The notes: generated by a model from the sequence alone, not told the origin. A DNA stretch of 64,000 bases from Flavobacterium cupreum (GCF_003996965.1 NZ_QWDM01000006.1:186001-250000), one strand, 5' to 3'; counted from the first letter of the stretch, positions 44,550 to 52,951 are shown. A program made the numbers and translations.

Positions 44550-45833
44550 TTATTTTATCAATTCCTTTAAAATTGATAAATCAAATTCTTGTATGTAATC
44601 ATGTAACAGACCGTACTCTGTTACAGCATTAAATTTTAGCAATTTTATCAATTCCCCTTCATCATTTGCCTGCATTATCTTTTTTTCAGAACCGTCAAAT
44701 GGAGGTACTGCCTTAAAACCGGCCATGTTTATACCCTCATCATTTTTGGGATCAAATAAAATATAATTAACTCCATTCATTAAAGCCTCAAGTAATACTG
44801 TAGATGTAGCACCAATAACCAGTGATGATTTGGTAAGAGATGTCGTTAGGTCTTCATTATCTAAAATGTAAAAATCCTGGTCTAAAAATGCATGAACCCA
44901 CTTTTTATCAATCGATGGATGTGGCCTGTATCTGGCTTTTTTTACTCCAATTTTTTTTAAAACAGACTGGACCTTATACAAGTATAAAACAATCTTACTT
45001 TTATCGCTAACTATTATATTGTCGTACTCATGCTGATGCCAAAGGGCAGATGAAAGAGGAATAATCAAAATATTTGACAGATCTGACCGCAAATTTTTAT
45101 CCTTTTCTAATGTCTTAAATTTTGGATTTCCGACAACTTTAATTTTTGAAGAATTAAATCCTGCATCAATATAATTATTCTTAATTTTCTCACTCCACAC
45201 CATTAAATAATCAGATCTGTTGTCAACTTCGAGTGAATAAATTCCTGGCATGCCATGTGAAAAAACAAAAGAAGGTTTTTGGATTTTTTTAAAAATATCT
45301 ATAAAATATTTGCTATAAAAATATTGATCTGTATTAAGCAATAAAGCTTTGAAATTTTTCTCAGCATATTGATCTATAAAATGCGACTGAAACTTTTCTA
45401 ATTCAGCGTGAAGTTCTGGCTTCAGGTAAGTATTAAAATCTTCTTTATGTATTAGCCTTTGAGTTTTCTTGTGCCAATTTATAGTTTTGAAATCCCCAAA
45501 AACGTTTTTTCTTTCTATAGGTTGCCAGACAGGAAAAAAAGAGTCAAATCCTAATTGTTTTAACAGTTTCTTGTCCGAAAAATTGACCGTAGATAAGATA
45601 TTTATATTTTCAGATACTTGTTTTGGGTTATTCAATATAGCGTTCGAATACTGAAGCAATTCTATTGCTCTTTCTCTCCAGGTTATTTTTCGATTTCTAT
45701 GATAAGATTTCGTTATATGCTTTTCTGAATTATATATATGCCAATCTAATTCTGCTTTAAAAAAATCTATATATTTTGATGACAATTTATTTTCTGAATT
45801 ATCCTTTAAATATTTAATAAGATATTTGTCCAT
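44550..45833 (-). CDS. GT-B-like protein, candidate nonulosonic acid or surface-carbohydrate transferase
   Basis: 427-residue soluble protein, not assigned to a named family. After an all-helical N-terminal third (about 1-150) a GT-B-like region starts: FVFSHGMPGIYSLEVD (189-204), RSDYLMVWSEKIK (206-218), VVGNPKFKTL (233-242), then RPHPS near 310 and VIGATSTVLLEALMNGVNYILFDP (about 340-363). The HG, VWSE and GNPKF elements and the HPS motif recur in polysialyltransferase/CDP-glycerol-transferase-like families. It lies between the Wzx gene and the Pse module, so transfer of Pse is plausible. Not certain. Confidence 0.5.
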   Translation of the reverse strand: MDKYLIKYLKDNSENKLSSKYIDFFKAELDWHIYNSEKHITKSYHRNRKITWRERAIELLQYSNAILNNPKQVSENINILSTVNFSDKKLLKQLGFDSFFPVWQPIERKNVFGDFKTINWHKKTQRLIHKEDFNTYLKPELHAELEKFQSHFIDQYAEKNFKALLLNTDQYFYSKYFIDIFKKIQKPSFVFSHGMPGIYSLEVDNRSDYLMVWSEKIKNNYIDAGFNSSKIKVVGNPKFKTLEKDKNLRSDLSNILIIPLSSALWHQHEYDNIIVSDKSKIVLYLYKVQSVLKKIGVKKARYRPHPSIDKKWVHAFLDQDFYILDNEDLTTSLTKSSLVIGATSTVLLEALMNGVNYILFDPKNDEGINMAGFKAVPPFDGSEKKIMQANDEGELIKLLKFNAVTEYGLLHDYIQEFDLSILKELIK

Positions 45834-45943
45834 GTATGTTTAAAATTTGATATTAATTTTGTAATTTTTTACTATTTTCAAAATTCCATATCAACTGCTA
45901 CAATTATAACCTAAATTCAACCTCTTTATTTTAAGAATATAAG

Positions 45944-46603
45944 TTATTTTGAAAAATAATTTTTATAGTTGCTGGCGTCAATTTTTTTTATAATTAAATT
46001 AGGACTTGCTCCGAAAACTATTGAACCACCAGGAATATCTGTATCCTTAATATATGAATTTGCAGAAATGATGACATTATCACCTATTGTCGAATTTCCT
46101 AAAACCTTAGTATTAGACAACATTTTTACATTTTTACCAAATACAGGAAAAATACCTTTATTATTTCCAACAGTACAGCCCTGATTAAAAGAAAAATAAT
46201 TTTTGAAGACACCTCTGCCAATTACAGTTCCCAGAGGGTGATCCAAAAAGAAAATATCGGGAAGATTAACCTCATAAAATAAATCACAAGAATTTAACAT
46301 TCGATTGAGATAGTAAATTTTATCACAAATAGTTCTATTATTGACTGATGATTTAAAAATCGTATTACTTAAATAGTATAAAAAAATACACCATTGACCC
46401 GAATGAAACGGGTTAAAAAAAGCAAGACCATTTTTACTATAGTACTTATTGTTAGTATTTACAAAACAAAACTCAGTTCTCGATTTAGTTTCACCAAAGG
46501 AGTTAATAATAATGTTTTTCTCTCTATCAGTTAATTTAAACAATTTTAATTGATCAAATAGTAAATCTAAAATATAGTCATCTTCAAAGTCGGAAATCAT
46601 CAT
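45944..46603 (-). CDS. Serine-acetyltransferase-like hexapeptide protein
   Basis: 219 residues. A helical N-terminal part (about 1-110) precedes a short left-handed beta-helix: LDHPLGTVIGRGVFKNYFSFNQGCTVGNN, VFGKNVKMLSNTKVLGNSTIGDNVIISANSYI. The fold and HP-x-GTVIG segment are those of the CysE-like group, but Leu-Asp-His-Pro occupies the place of the CysE active-site loop. CysE-like proteins of this size are found in nonulosonic acid loci, where they are thought to acylate the sugar. It is probably not cysteine biosynthesis. It lies 33 bp downstream of the sialidase-like lipoprotein gene. Confidence 0.72.
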   Translation of the reverse strand: MMISDFEDDYILDLLFDQLKLFKLTDREKNIIINSFGETKSRTEFCFVNTNNKYYSKNGLAFFNPFHSGQWCIFLYYLSNTIFKSSVNNRTICDKIYYLNRMLNSCDLFYEVNLPDIFFLDHPLGTVIGRGVFKNYFSFNQGCTVGNNKGIFPVFGKNVKMLSNTKVLGNSTIGDNVIISANSYIKDTDIPGGSIVFGASPNLIIKKIDASNYKNYFSK

Positions 46604-46636
46604 TTAATCCAGTATTTAATTCTTTATCAAAAACTT

Positions 46637-47668
46637 TTAATTGACATTCAATTTTTGCAAATTTATTTTGGCAATATAAATTGAACTTCCTGCAGCACTT
46701 TCATGCGAAGAATAATAGCTTACCCATAAGTAATCATCTTTAATAACCATTCCCGGATAAGAACAATCGCCTCCACTTTTAATTGTCAAAAGTCTTTTAT
46801 ATGTTTTAGTTACTATATCGAATTGTCCTAACACAACCTGATCATTTTCTCTTCCGGAAATTATCATAAAATTATTTTTCGCAAAAAGGAAATTAGGTCC
46901 TCCAAAATTTTGAATAGGAATTTCACTAGACCAATCCCATTTCCCATTAATATCAAAAGTTCTTCCAATTAAAGCTGAGCCGTTATTTCTTCTTGCTAAA
47001 ATAAAAAACTCTCCCTTGTTAGAAACTCTTAAAGTTGATTCGGTCGGCAATTTACTAATATCGCTAAACGATTTAATGTTTTTAAAAAAGTTACCTTCGT
47101 CACTTTGATATAAATCGAATATTCCATTTCCATTATAACCAACGCTGTATGCTTTGCCATTGTACCAGGTAATTCGCCATGGCCAGGACTCATTTCCAGA
47201 AATTTTTCCGGTAGTAAGTTTTAAATTGTCTAAAACAACGTTTTTTAGATCACCCCATTGTCCCAAAGAAGAATATTTTGAATTATAATCTGTATAAGAA
47301 GCTGCTTTTTTATTTTCATATTTAGAACCATGAATATAAAGCATTAGATTATTCTTGTTTATTGCAAATTTAGGATCTCGTAAATCTGTCCCGCTTACAC
47401 TGAATTCTTTGATAAAATTCCAATTAAAGCCATCTTGACTAACTAATAATTTAATTACACCATCCTGACCATAAGCATGTTTATCTGCTTCCCGAAATGC
47501 TAAAAAAAATTGATTATTAAAATAAACTAAGTCTGTAAACGCTTGGTGTTTATCGCTTATATCAGTAACTCTTCTAATTAGAAGGTCATCATTATCATCT
47601 TCATCTTGAGAGGTACAAGAAATACAAAAAAGAAATCCAAAAATCAAACTTAGTAAAATTCTTTTCAT
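46637..47668 (-). CDS. Sialidase-like beta-propeller lipoprotein
   Basis: 343 residues. A signal peptide with hydrophobic core LLSLIFGFLFCIS ends at Cys18, followed by an acidic stretch TSQDEDDNDD that resembles the surface-export signal of Bacteroidota lipoproteins. The mature part is beta-rich: LLVSQDGFNW (an Asp-box-like S-x-DG-x-x-W), DLRDPKFAI, SWPWRITWYNGKAYSVGYNG, NGSALIGRTFD, DCSYPGMVIKDDYLWVSYYSS. The order of these repeats is that of the sialidase/GH43-like propeller superfamily. It could bind or cleave a nonulosonic-acid-containing glycan, but I cannot verify the Arg triad. No other outer-membrane lipoprotein lies nearby; the gene is 4 bp from pseI. Confidence 0.7.
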   Translation of the reverse strand: MKRILLSLIFGFLFCISCTSQDEDDNDDLLIRRVTDISDKHQAFTDLVYFNNQFFLAFREADKHAYGQDGVIKLLVSQDGFNWNFIKEFSVSGTDLRDPKFAINKNNLMLYIHGSKYENKKAASYTDYNSKYSSLGQWGDLKNVVLDNLKLTTGKISGNESWPWRITWYNGKAYSVGYNGNGIFDLYQSDEGNFFKNIKSFSDISKLPTESTLRVSNKGEFFILARRNNGSALIGRTFDINGKWDWSSEIPIQNFGGPNFLFAKNNFMIISGRENDQVVLGQFDIVTKTYKRLLTIKSGGDCSYPGMVIKDDYLWVSYYSSHESAAGSSIYIAKINLQKLNVN

Positions 47669-47672
47669 AATG

Positions 47673-48710
47673 TTAGTTTATATAGTCCCACTTTAATGCG
47701 TCACCCTTTTCCAGATCAAAATTAACTTTTTTACCTAGAATATCCTTAAAAAATTTTGGATGCATCCCAAAACCAGGTCTAATAGACCTCACGTTTTCCT
47801 CTGTGATTACATCCCCTGCCTTTAAATCCTGAACAACGTACAATGATCTGGAAAAATCTTTTCCTTTTACCTGTTTCTCAGTTAGATTATAATCGACAAC
47901 CCCAATAGCACTCTCTGCCTCTCGAACTGCTGTAACCATATCAGAGAATTCTTTTTCATTCATCGAAAAGGAAGCGTCAGGTCCCCCAATAGAACGGTCT
48001 AAAATGAAATGTTTTTCTATAATCTTTGCACCAAAAACTGCAGCGACAATTGGTACTGTTGCCCCAATAGTATGATCAGACAAACCACTTATTACATTAT
48101 AACGTTTCGCCAAATCTTTTACCATACACATATTGGCTTCCTCAATTGGTGCAGGATAACTTGATGTACATTTTAATAATGCAATATCATTGTTACCCAT
48201 TCTTCTGCAAGCCTCCAAAGCCAACTCTACATCTGCTTCTTCAGCTATTCCAGTAGATATTATAATTGGTTTACCTTTTGATGCTGTATATTCTATTAGG
48301 GGAATGTCTGTTATTTCAAAAGAAGCAATTTTATATGCTGGAACATTTAAATCTTCTAAAAAATCTACTGCTGTTTTATCGAATGGTGATGAGAAACAAA
48401 TCAAACCTTCTTCTTTAGCAACTCTAAATAATTCTTGATGCCATTCCCAAGGAGTATATGCTTCTTGATATAGTTGATAATAATTTTTTCCTTCCCAAAT
48501 AGTTCCTTTAATTAAAAAATCTTCTTTATCACTATCAATAGTAAGGGTATCTGCAGTATATGTCTGTAATTTTATACAATTTGCTCCTGCTCTTTTTGCT
48601 GCCTTAATAGTCTCAATAGCTACTTCAATACTTCCGTTATGATTTGCTGAAAGCTCGGCAATTATAAAAACAGGGCTTGAGCTATTTATTTCAAATGAAT
48701 CGATTTTCAT
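47673..48710 (-). CDS. pseI: Pseudaminic acid synthase
   Basis: 345 residues: NeuB-type barrel (about 1-270) plus C-terminal SAF domain (about 285-345). FIIAELSANHNGS (15-27), KLQTYTADTLTID, STGIAEEADVELAL, KCTSSYPAPIEEANM, GLSDHT, KHFILDRSIGGPDASFSMN and RSLYVVQDLKAGD match PseI rather than NeuB or LegI. It condenses 2,4-diacetamido-2,4,6-trideoxy-L-altropyranose with PEP. The gene overlaps the formyltransferase gene by 4 bp. The second synthase in the window, neuB, belongs to a different branch. Confidence 0.95.
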   Translation of the reverse strand: MKIDSFEINSSSPVFIIAELSANHNGSIEVAIETIKAAKRAGANCIKLQTYTADTLTIDSDKEDFLIKGTIWEGKNYYQLYQEAYTPWEWHQELFRVAKEEGLICFSSPFDKTAVDFLEDLNVPAYKIASFEITDIPLIEYTASKGKPIIISTGIAEEADVELALEACRRMGNNDIALLKCTSSYPAPIEEANMCMVKDLAKRYNVISGLSDHTIGATVPIVAAVFGAKIIEKHFILDRSIGGPDASFSMNEKEFSDMVTAVREAESAIGVVDYNLTEKQVKGKDFSRSLYVVQDLKAGDVITEENVRSIRPGFGMHPKFFKDILGKKVNFDLEKGDALKWDYIN

Positions 48711-49573
48711 ATATCTTCAAATTTATTATTTACTATAATATTATTTATGGAATTTCTAAACTTTGTTATTTTAACTAAACCATTAGGTGTTTTAATTCTA
48801 ACTGGGTCATTTGTAACAATTGTTCCATTAGGTACATTATAATCAAAGCCATAATCATCTAATTCAATCCAGTCAATTATTACTTTGTTGTTTAAATAAA
48901 AGGTAAAAGCACCGGGATAAGGAAAAGATTGTGCTCTAACCCAATTATATATTCTTTCACGCTGCCATGACCAATTAATCAATCCATCTTCAGGAGTCCT
49001 TTTTCCGAAATATGTGGCTTTCGAATTATCCTGAGTATGCCTAATTAGTTTGTCAGTCTCAATTTTATTTAACACTTTTACGACCAACGGAAAATAATGC
49101 GTTTCAAATTTTTTTAAAATTGTAGCTCCTGTATCTTTTGAATCAATATCTATTTGAACTTGTTCAAGAACATCTCCTGTATCGCAACCTGAATCAATTA
49201 TATGTGCAGTAATTCCAGTCGCAATTTCATTATTAATTATTGACCATACATGAGGTGTTCTTCCTCTATATTTAGGAAGTAAAGATCCGTGAATGTTAAA
49301 AGCTAAAATTTTAGGGATATCAATAATATTTTGTTCAATTAAAAAAAGGTAATTTATTGATACTAAAATATCACATGATTTTGCATCTAAAAAATCCTTT
49401 GAATTACCGTTTCTTGGATTTCCAGCAAAACAAGGTATTTCATTTATTCTACAGAAATCCTGAATTAAATCAGAACCTTTATCTGTCATAACAAATGAGA
49501 GCTTATATGAACTATCGATTTGTTGTAAGATACTATATCCCAAACCACCAGAAGCTAATAACCCTATTTTCAC
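48707..49573 (-). CDS. Sugar N-formyltransferase-like (methionyl-tRNA formyltransferase fold)
   Basis: 288 residues with a GTG start at 49571-49573 that overlaps the PseH stop (GTGA). The N-terminal 10-formyl-THF domain shows FNIHGSLLPKYRGRTPHVWSIINNE (about 105-130) with the catalytic Asn and His, then GITAHIIDSGCDTGDVLEQ with the third catalytic residue Asp. The C-terminal part after about residue 200 is OB-like. In pse loci such enzymes are thought to formylate the 4-amino (later N-7) group of the Pse precursor, as in Pse5X7Fm sugars. Its relation to PseH is discussed under findings. Confidence 0.8.
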   Translation of the reverse strand: MKIGLLASGGLGYSILQQIDSSYKLSFVMTDKGSDLIQDFCRINEIPCFAGNPRNGNSKDFLDAKSCDILVSINYLFLIEQNIIDIPKILAFNIHGSLLPKYRGRTPHVWSIINNEIATGITAHIIDSGCDTGDVLEQVQIDIDSKDTGATILKKFETHYFPLVVKVLNKIETDKLIRHTQDNSKATYFGKRTPEDGLINWSWQRERIYNWVRAQSFPYPGAFTFYLNNKVIIDWIELDDYGFDYNVPNGTIVTNDPVRIKTPNGLVKITKFRNSINNIIVNNKFEDI

Positions 49574-50127
49574 CTCTTATTAATTTTTGAGTGAATAATT
49601 ACATCTATAAATTTGTCCTGAAACTTACAGTGTTCTTTAAGTACGGCTTCTTTTACGTATTGAGCAGATTCAACTGCCTCATAAAGGTGAGGCCTCAAAT
49701 CAAAAGCATAAGTGTAAATTTTATGCAAGTTTAATTCATTAAAAGACAATTGTTCAATTAATTCCAAATATATTTGCCAATAAGTATGAAAATGGTGTTT
49801 TTCTAAGTCAGTTTTCATAATAAATGAAATTTCAGCGTTCATATCAATCCAATTAATATGAACTAATCCCCCATATCCAATACATTCATCATTTTCCAAA
49901 AAAGAAAACAAAATTTGATTTGGTTTTTCCTGATCGAATAAACTCGCTATAATATCATTAAAATAATTTTCTTGACTTTCAATTGTAAGTGGTTTGTTCT
50001 GACGTAAATGATAAATTTGTTCATTCCGCCATTTCATTATATCTAAATGATCTTCATAACGAATAGGTACAATGGAAAAATTTCCTTCTGAAAAAAAATT
50101 TTTATTCAGTACTTTGTAGTAATTCAT
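49570..50127 (-). CDS. pseH: GNAT acetyltransferase of pseudaminic acid pathway
   Basis: 185 residues of the GNAT fold: IVPIRYEDHLDIMKWRNEQIYHLRQNKPLT (about 19-48), a strand YGGLVHINWIDMNAEISFIM (about 89-108) and ELIEQLSFNELNLHKIYTYAFDLRPHLYEAVESA (about 128-161), the usual acetyl-CoA-binding beta4-alpha3-alpha4 segment. The WRN near the N-terminus is typical of PseH. It N-acetylates the 4-amino group of UDP-4-amino-4,6-dideoxy-AltNAc. It overlaps pseF by 26 bp. Similarity to other GNATs is low, so the assignment leans on context. Confidence 0.82.
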   Translation of the reverse strand: MNYYKVLNKNFFSEGNFSIVPIRYEDHLDIMKWRNEQIYHLRQNKPLTIESQENYFNDIIASLFDQEKPNQILFSFLENDECIGYGGLVHINWIDMNAEISFIMKTDLEKHHFHTYWQIYLELIEQLSFNELNLHKIYTYAFDLRPHLYEAVESAQYVKEAVLKEHCKFQDKFIDVIIHSKINKR

Positions 50128-50794
50128 ATTTTAGTTCGGCTAATTTCCAATCAATGTGATTATCGATATCTTGACCTTCTATTTCGGAAATAATTATACA
50201 TCCTGAATTATTAGTCACTATTTTTTTCTTTTTTAAACATCTATTTATGTTCATCCAATAAAATTGTCCTGCATCGTGATAACTTTTTTCCAAATCCTGA
50301 GATCGAGATAAACTAAATTCAGGATAAAAAAAATTAATTTTTTCTCCTTCCAATTTTAAAGCTCTTTGAATAGGAAACCCGAAAGGAATAACTGGAAAGA
50401 CGCTATCATATTCCTGTGTTTCTAACATTTTCAAACTCTCTGAAAGTTTATCGGAAGTAACAAAAGGAGCACAGGCATATAAGCAACATATAAAATCAAA
50501 ATTTCTATTAATAGCCTCATATTGTGCTACTACCTCTTCTATTACATCAAAAGTTGTCGCAAAATCAGAGGAAGCTTTCTCCGTTCGAAGAAAAGGAACA
50601 GTTGCTCCGTATTTATTTGCTATTTCTGCAATTTCAGAATCATCCGTTGATACCATTACTTCATCAAATAAACCCGAATTTATAGCAGCTTCTATGGAAT
50701 AAGCGATTATAGGCTTTCCTAAAAAAGGTTTAATATTCTTTCTGGGGATTCGTTTACTTCCCCCTCGTGCAGGAATGATACAAAGATTAGACAT
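50102..50794 (-). CDS. pseF: CMP-pseudaminic acid synthetase
   Basis: 230 residues. CIIPARGGSKRIPRKNIKPFLGKP (about 5-28) is the CMP-transferase signature; STDDSEIAEIANKYGA, FDFICCLYACAPFV near 105 and RSQDLEKSYHDAGQFYWMN near 185 follow. The conserved DAGQFYW and ACAPF signatures are those of PseF rather than NeuA. It activates Pse with CTP. The gene overlaps pseC by 8 bp and pseH by 26 bp. Confidence 0.94.
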   Translation of the reverse strand: MSNLCIIPARGGSKRIPRKNIKPFLGKPIIAYSIEAAINSGLFDEVMVSTDDSEIAEIANKYGATVPFLRTEKASSDFATTFDVIEEVVAQYEAINRNFDFICCLYACAPFVTSDKLSESLKMLETQEYDSVFPVIPFGFPIQRALKLEGEKINFFYPEFSLSRSQDLEKSYHDAGQFYWMNINRCLKKKKIVTNNSGCIIISEIEGQDIDNHIDWKLAELKYELLQSTE

Positions 50795-51941
50795 TTAAGA
50801 ATTCCAAAGTTTTTTTAATAACAAATTCCTGCTCTTCAATTGTCAGCGTAGGATACATTGGCAGACTAATACATCTTGAATAATAATTTTCTGAATTACT
50901 CAAATCTGTTTCACTGTTGTATCCAATCTTTTTATAATAAGGTAATTGATGAACTGGGATATAATGAATTTGCGCATAAATTTTATTAGTATGTAAAAAA
51001 TCATATAATCCCTTACGATCTTTTACTTCAATTACAAAAAGATGATGTGCATTTAAACAATTTTCCGGTAAGGCCTGAAATTTCAGTTTTCCTTTAAAAG
51101 CATCTTTATATTTCTGTGCAATTTCATTTCTTTTTAGTACTCCCGCTTCATTTCTGGAAAGCTGGGAAATTCCCAAAGCCGCCTGAAAATCAGTAATTCT
51201 ATAATTAAATCCTAAAGTTTGCATTTCATAAAACCATCCTCCTTGATTCTCTGACATATTCTCTTTGGTTATACCATGAGAACGCAAGAGTAATAATTTT
51301 TTATAAATTTCTTCAGAGTTGGTGGTTACCATTCCACCCTCACCACAAGCAATATGTTTCACCGGATGAAATGAGAAAACAGCTGCGTCTGCATATTCAA
51401 CATTTCCACAAAACTGTTTTTGTTTATTAGAATCATTAAAATAGCCTCCAGGTGCATGACAGGCATCTTCTAAAATCCAAAGTCCATGTTCGTCTGCTAA
51501 TTTTCTAAATTCTTCTAAATTTACTGGAAGACCGGCAAAATCGACAGGAATAATGCCTGTAAAAAAACCTCTAGGTTTACTTTCTATTAACGCTCTGGTT
51601 TTTTCAACAGATAACAAATAGGTCTCACGATCAATATCAGCAAACCAAACCTCAGCACCAACAAATCTGGCGCAGTTTGCGGAGGCTGCGAAAGTTATAG
51701 GAGTTGTAATAATTCTTTGTCCCTCTTTTAATCCTAAAGCCATAACAGCGATATGAAGACCTGAAGTTGCGTTATTAACTGCCACAGCATATTTAGCATC
51801 TACTGATTTAGCAAATTTATCTTCAAATTCCTTTATTTTAGGACCCTGTGTTAAGAAATCAGATTGTAATGTTTCAATTACAGCTCTAATATCTTCATCT
51901 GTTATATCTTGTCTTCCGTAAGGAATAATTTTATTTTCCAT
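50787..51941 (-). CDS. pseC: UDP-4-amino-4,6-dideoxy-N-acetyl-beta-L-altrosamine transaminase
   Basis: 384 residues, DegT-fold PLP aminotransferase. IPYGRQDITDEDIRAV (about 6-21), NNATSGLHIAVMAL (phosphate loop), LEDACHAPGGYF, FSFHPVKHIACGEGGMVTT (catalytic Lys in HPVKH near residue 195) and RITDFQAALGISQL are PseC hallmarks. It aminates the keto sugar made by PseB. The gene is coupled to pseB by a one-base overlap. The PglE-like enzyme at 28626-29762 is a different aminotransferase. Confidence 0.95.
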   Translation of the reverse strand: MENKIIPYGRQDITDEDIRAVIETLQSDFLTQGPKIKEFEDKFAKSVDAKYAVAVNNATSGLHIAVMALGLKEGQRIITTPITFAASANCARFVGAEVWFADIDRETYLLSVEKTRALIESKPRGFFTGIIPVDFAGLPVNLEEFRKLADEHGLWILEDACHAPGGYFNDSNKQKQFCGNVEYADAAVFSFHPVKHIACGEGGMVTTNSEEIYKKLLLLRSHGITKENMSENQGGWFYEMQTLGFNYRITDFQAALGISQLSRNEAGVLKRNEIAQKYKDAFKGKLKFQALPENCLNAHHLFVIEVKDRKGLYDFLHTNKIYAQIHYIPVHQLPYYKKIGYNSETDLSNSENYYSRCISLPMYPTLTIEEQEFVIKKTLEFLNV

Positions 51942-52951
51942 TATACTTCAAAATTAGCATCAACATGTTCTTTTATTAGAGTTCTTAAAGTATCAACGGT
52001 TTCCCATTCCTCATTAGATCCGGAATTATAATTAAATCCATCAATTACTTTTTTTGCATTAAAATGCTTCAAATAGTCATCTAATTTAAAATTAGGTACT
52101 GATGGCAGGATTGTATAATATTTACCTAAATCATAAGTATAAAAAGAATCTGAAGCAGTAATCATCTCCTCATGTATTTTTTCACCTGGTCTGATACCAA
52201 TTACATCAATTGGGCACAGTGGCGCAATTGCTTCTGCTACATCTGTAATTTTATAAGAAGGTATTTTAGGAATAAAAATTTCTCCGCCCCATGCGTGTTC
52301 CATAGCGTGCATAACCATATCAACTCCTCCCTGTAGAGAGATATTAAAACGTGTCATTGCTATATCTGTGATTGGTAACTTACCTTCTTTCTTTTTATTA
52401 ATGAAAAACGGAATGACAGACCCGTTAGATCCCATAACATTTCCATATCTTACTACTGAAAATTTTATAGGATTGAAACCTTTTATATTATTAGCTGCAA
52501 CAAATAACTTATCTGATGTTAACTTAGTAGCTCCGTAAAGATTAATGGGAGCGCAAGCTTTATCTGTCGATAATGCAACTACATTTTGTACATTAGTCTG
52601 CATTGCTGCATGAATTACATTTTGAGCACCACCAATATTTGTTTTAATACATTCATCAGGATTGTATTCTGCTAAATGAACATGTTTCATCGCCGCCGCA
52701 TGGATAACATAGTCTACTCCCTGAAAAGCCCTAATCAATCTTTGCTCATCTCTAACATCACCCAGGAAAAAACGTATTTGCGGATATTTATCCAGAGGAT
52801 ATTCCTGTGCCATCTGAAACTGCTTTTGCTCGTCTCTTGAAAAGATAATCACTTTTTTAACTGATGGATAAGTTTTAAAAATATGCTTTGTCAAGGCCTT
52901 ACCCAAAGAACCAGTTCCTCCGGTTATAAGTATCGTTTTATTATTCAACAT
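51941..52951 (-). CDS. pseB: UDP-N-acetylglucosamine 4,6-dehydratase (inverting)
   Basis: 336 residues, soluble short-chain dehydrogenase. ITGGTGSLGKALT (9-21), IFSRDEQKQFQMAQEY (about 38-53), FFLGDVRDEQRL, HAAAMKHVHLAEYNPDECI (about 86-104) and STDKACAPINLYGATKLTSD (YxxxK, about 133-150) match PseB/FlaA1. Unlike the membrane WbpM-type protein at 26467-28434, the catalytic Tyr is present and there are no membrane helices. It makes the first intermediate of the Pse pathway. pseC follows with one shared base. Confidence 0.96.
   Translation of the reverse strand: MLNNKTILITGGTGSLGKALTKHIFKTYPSVKKVIIFSRDEQKQFQMAQEYPLDKYPQIRFFLGDVRDEQRLIRAFQGVDYVIHAAAMKHVHLAEYNPDECIKTNIGGAQNVIHAAMQTNVQNVVALSTDKACAPINLYGATKLTSDKLFVAANNIKGFNPIKFSVVRYGNVMGSNGSVIPFFINKKKEGKLPITDIAMTRFNISLQGGVDMVMHAMEHAWGGEIFIPKIPSYKITDVAEAIAPLCPIDVIGIRPGEKIHEEMITASDSFYTYDLGKYYTILPSVPNFKLDDYLKHFNAKKVIDGFNYNSGSNEEWETVDTLRTLIKEHVDANFEV

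Noticed and set aside
45834..45943. Promoter or terminator in the 110-bp gap before the 44550-45833 gene
   Set aside because: TATAATTG has one mismatch and the nearest TTG is only 9 bases away; no hairpin with T-run seen.
45944..46603. CysE serine acetyltransferase for cysteine synthesis
   Set aside because: The context is a surface-glycan locus and the active-site loop differs; a sugar acyltransferase is more likely.
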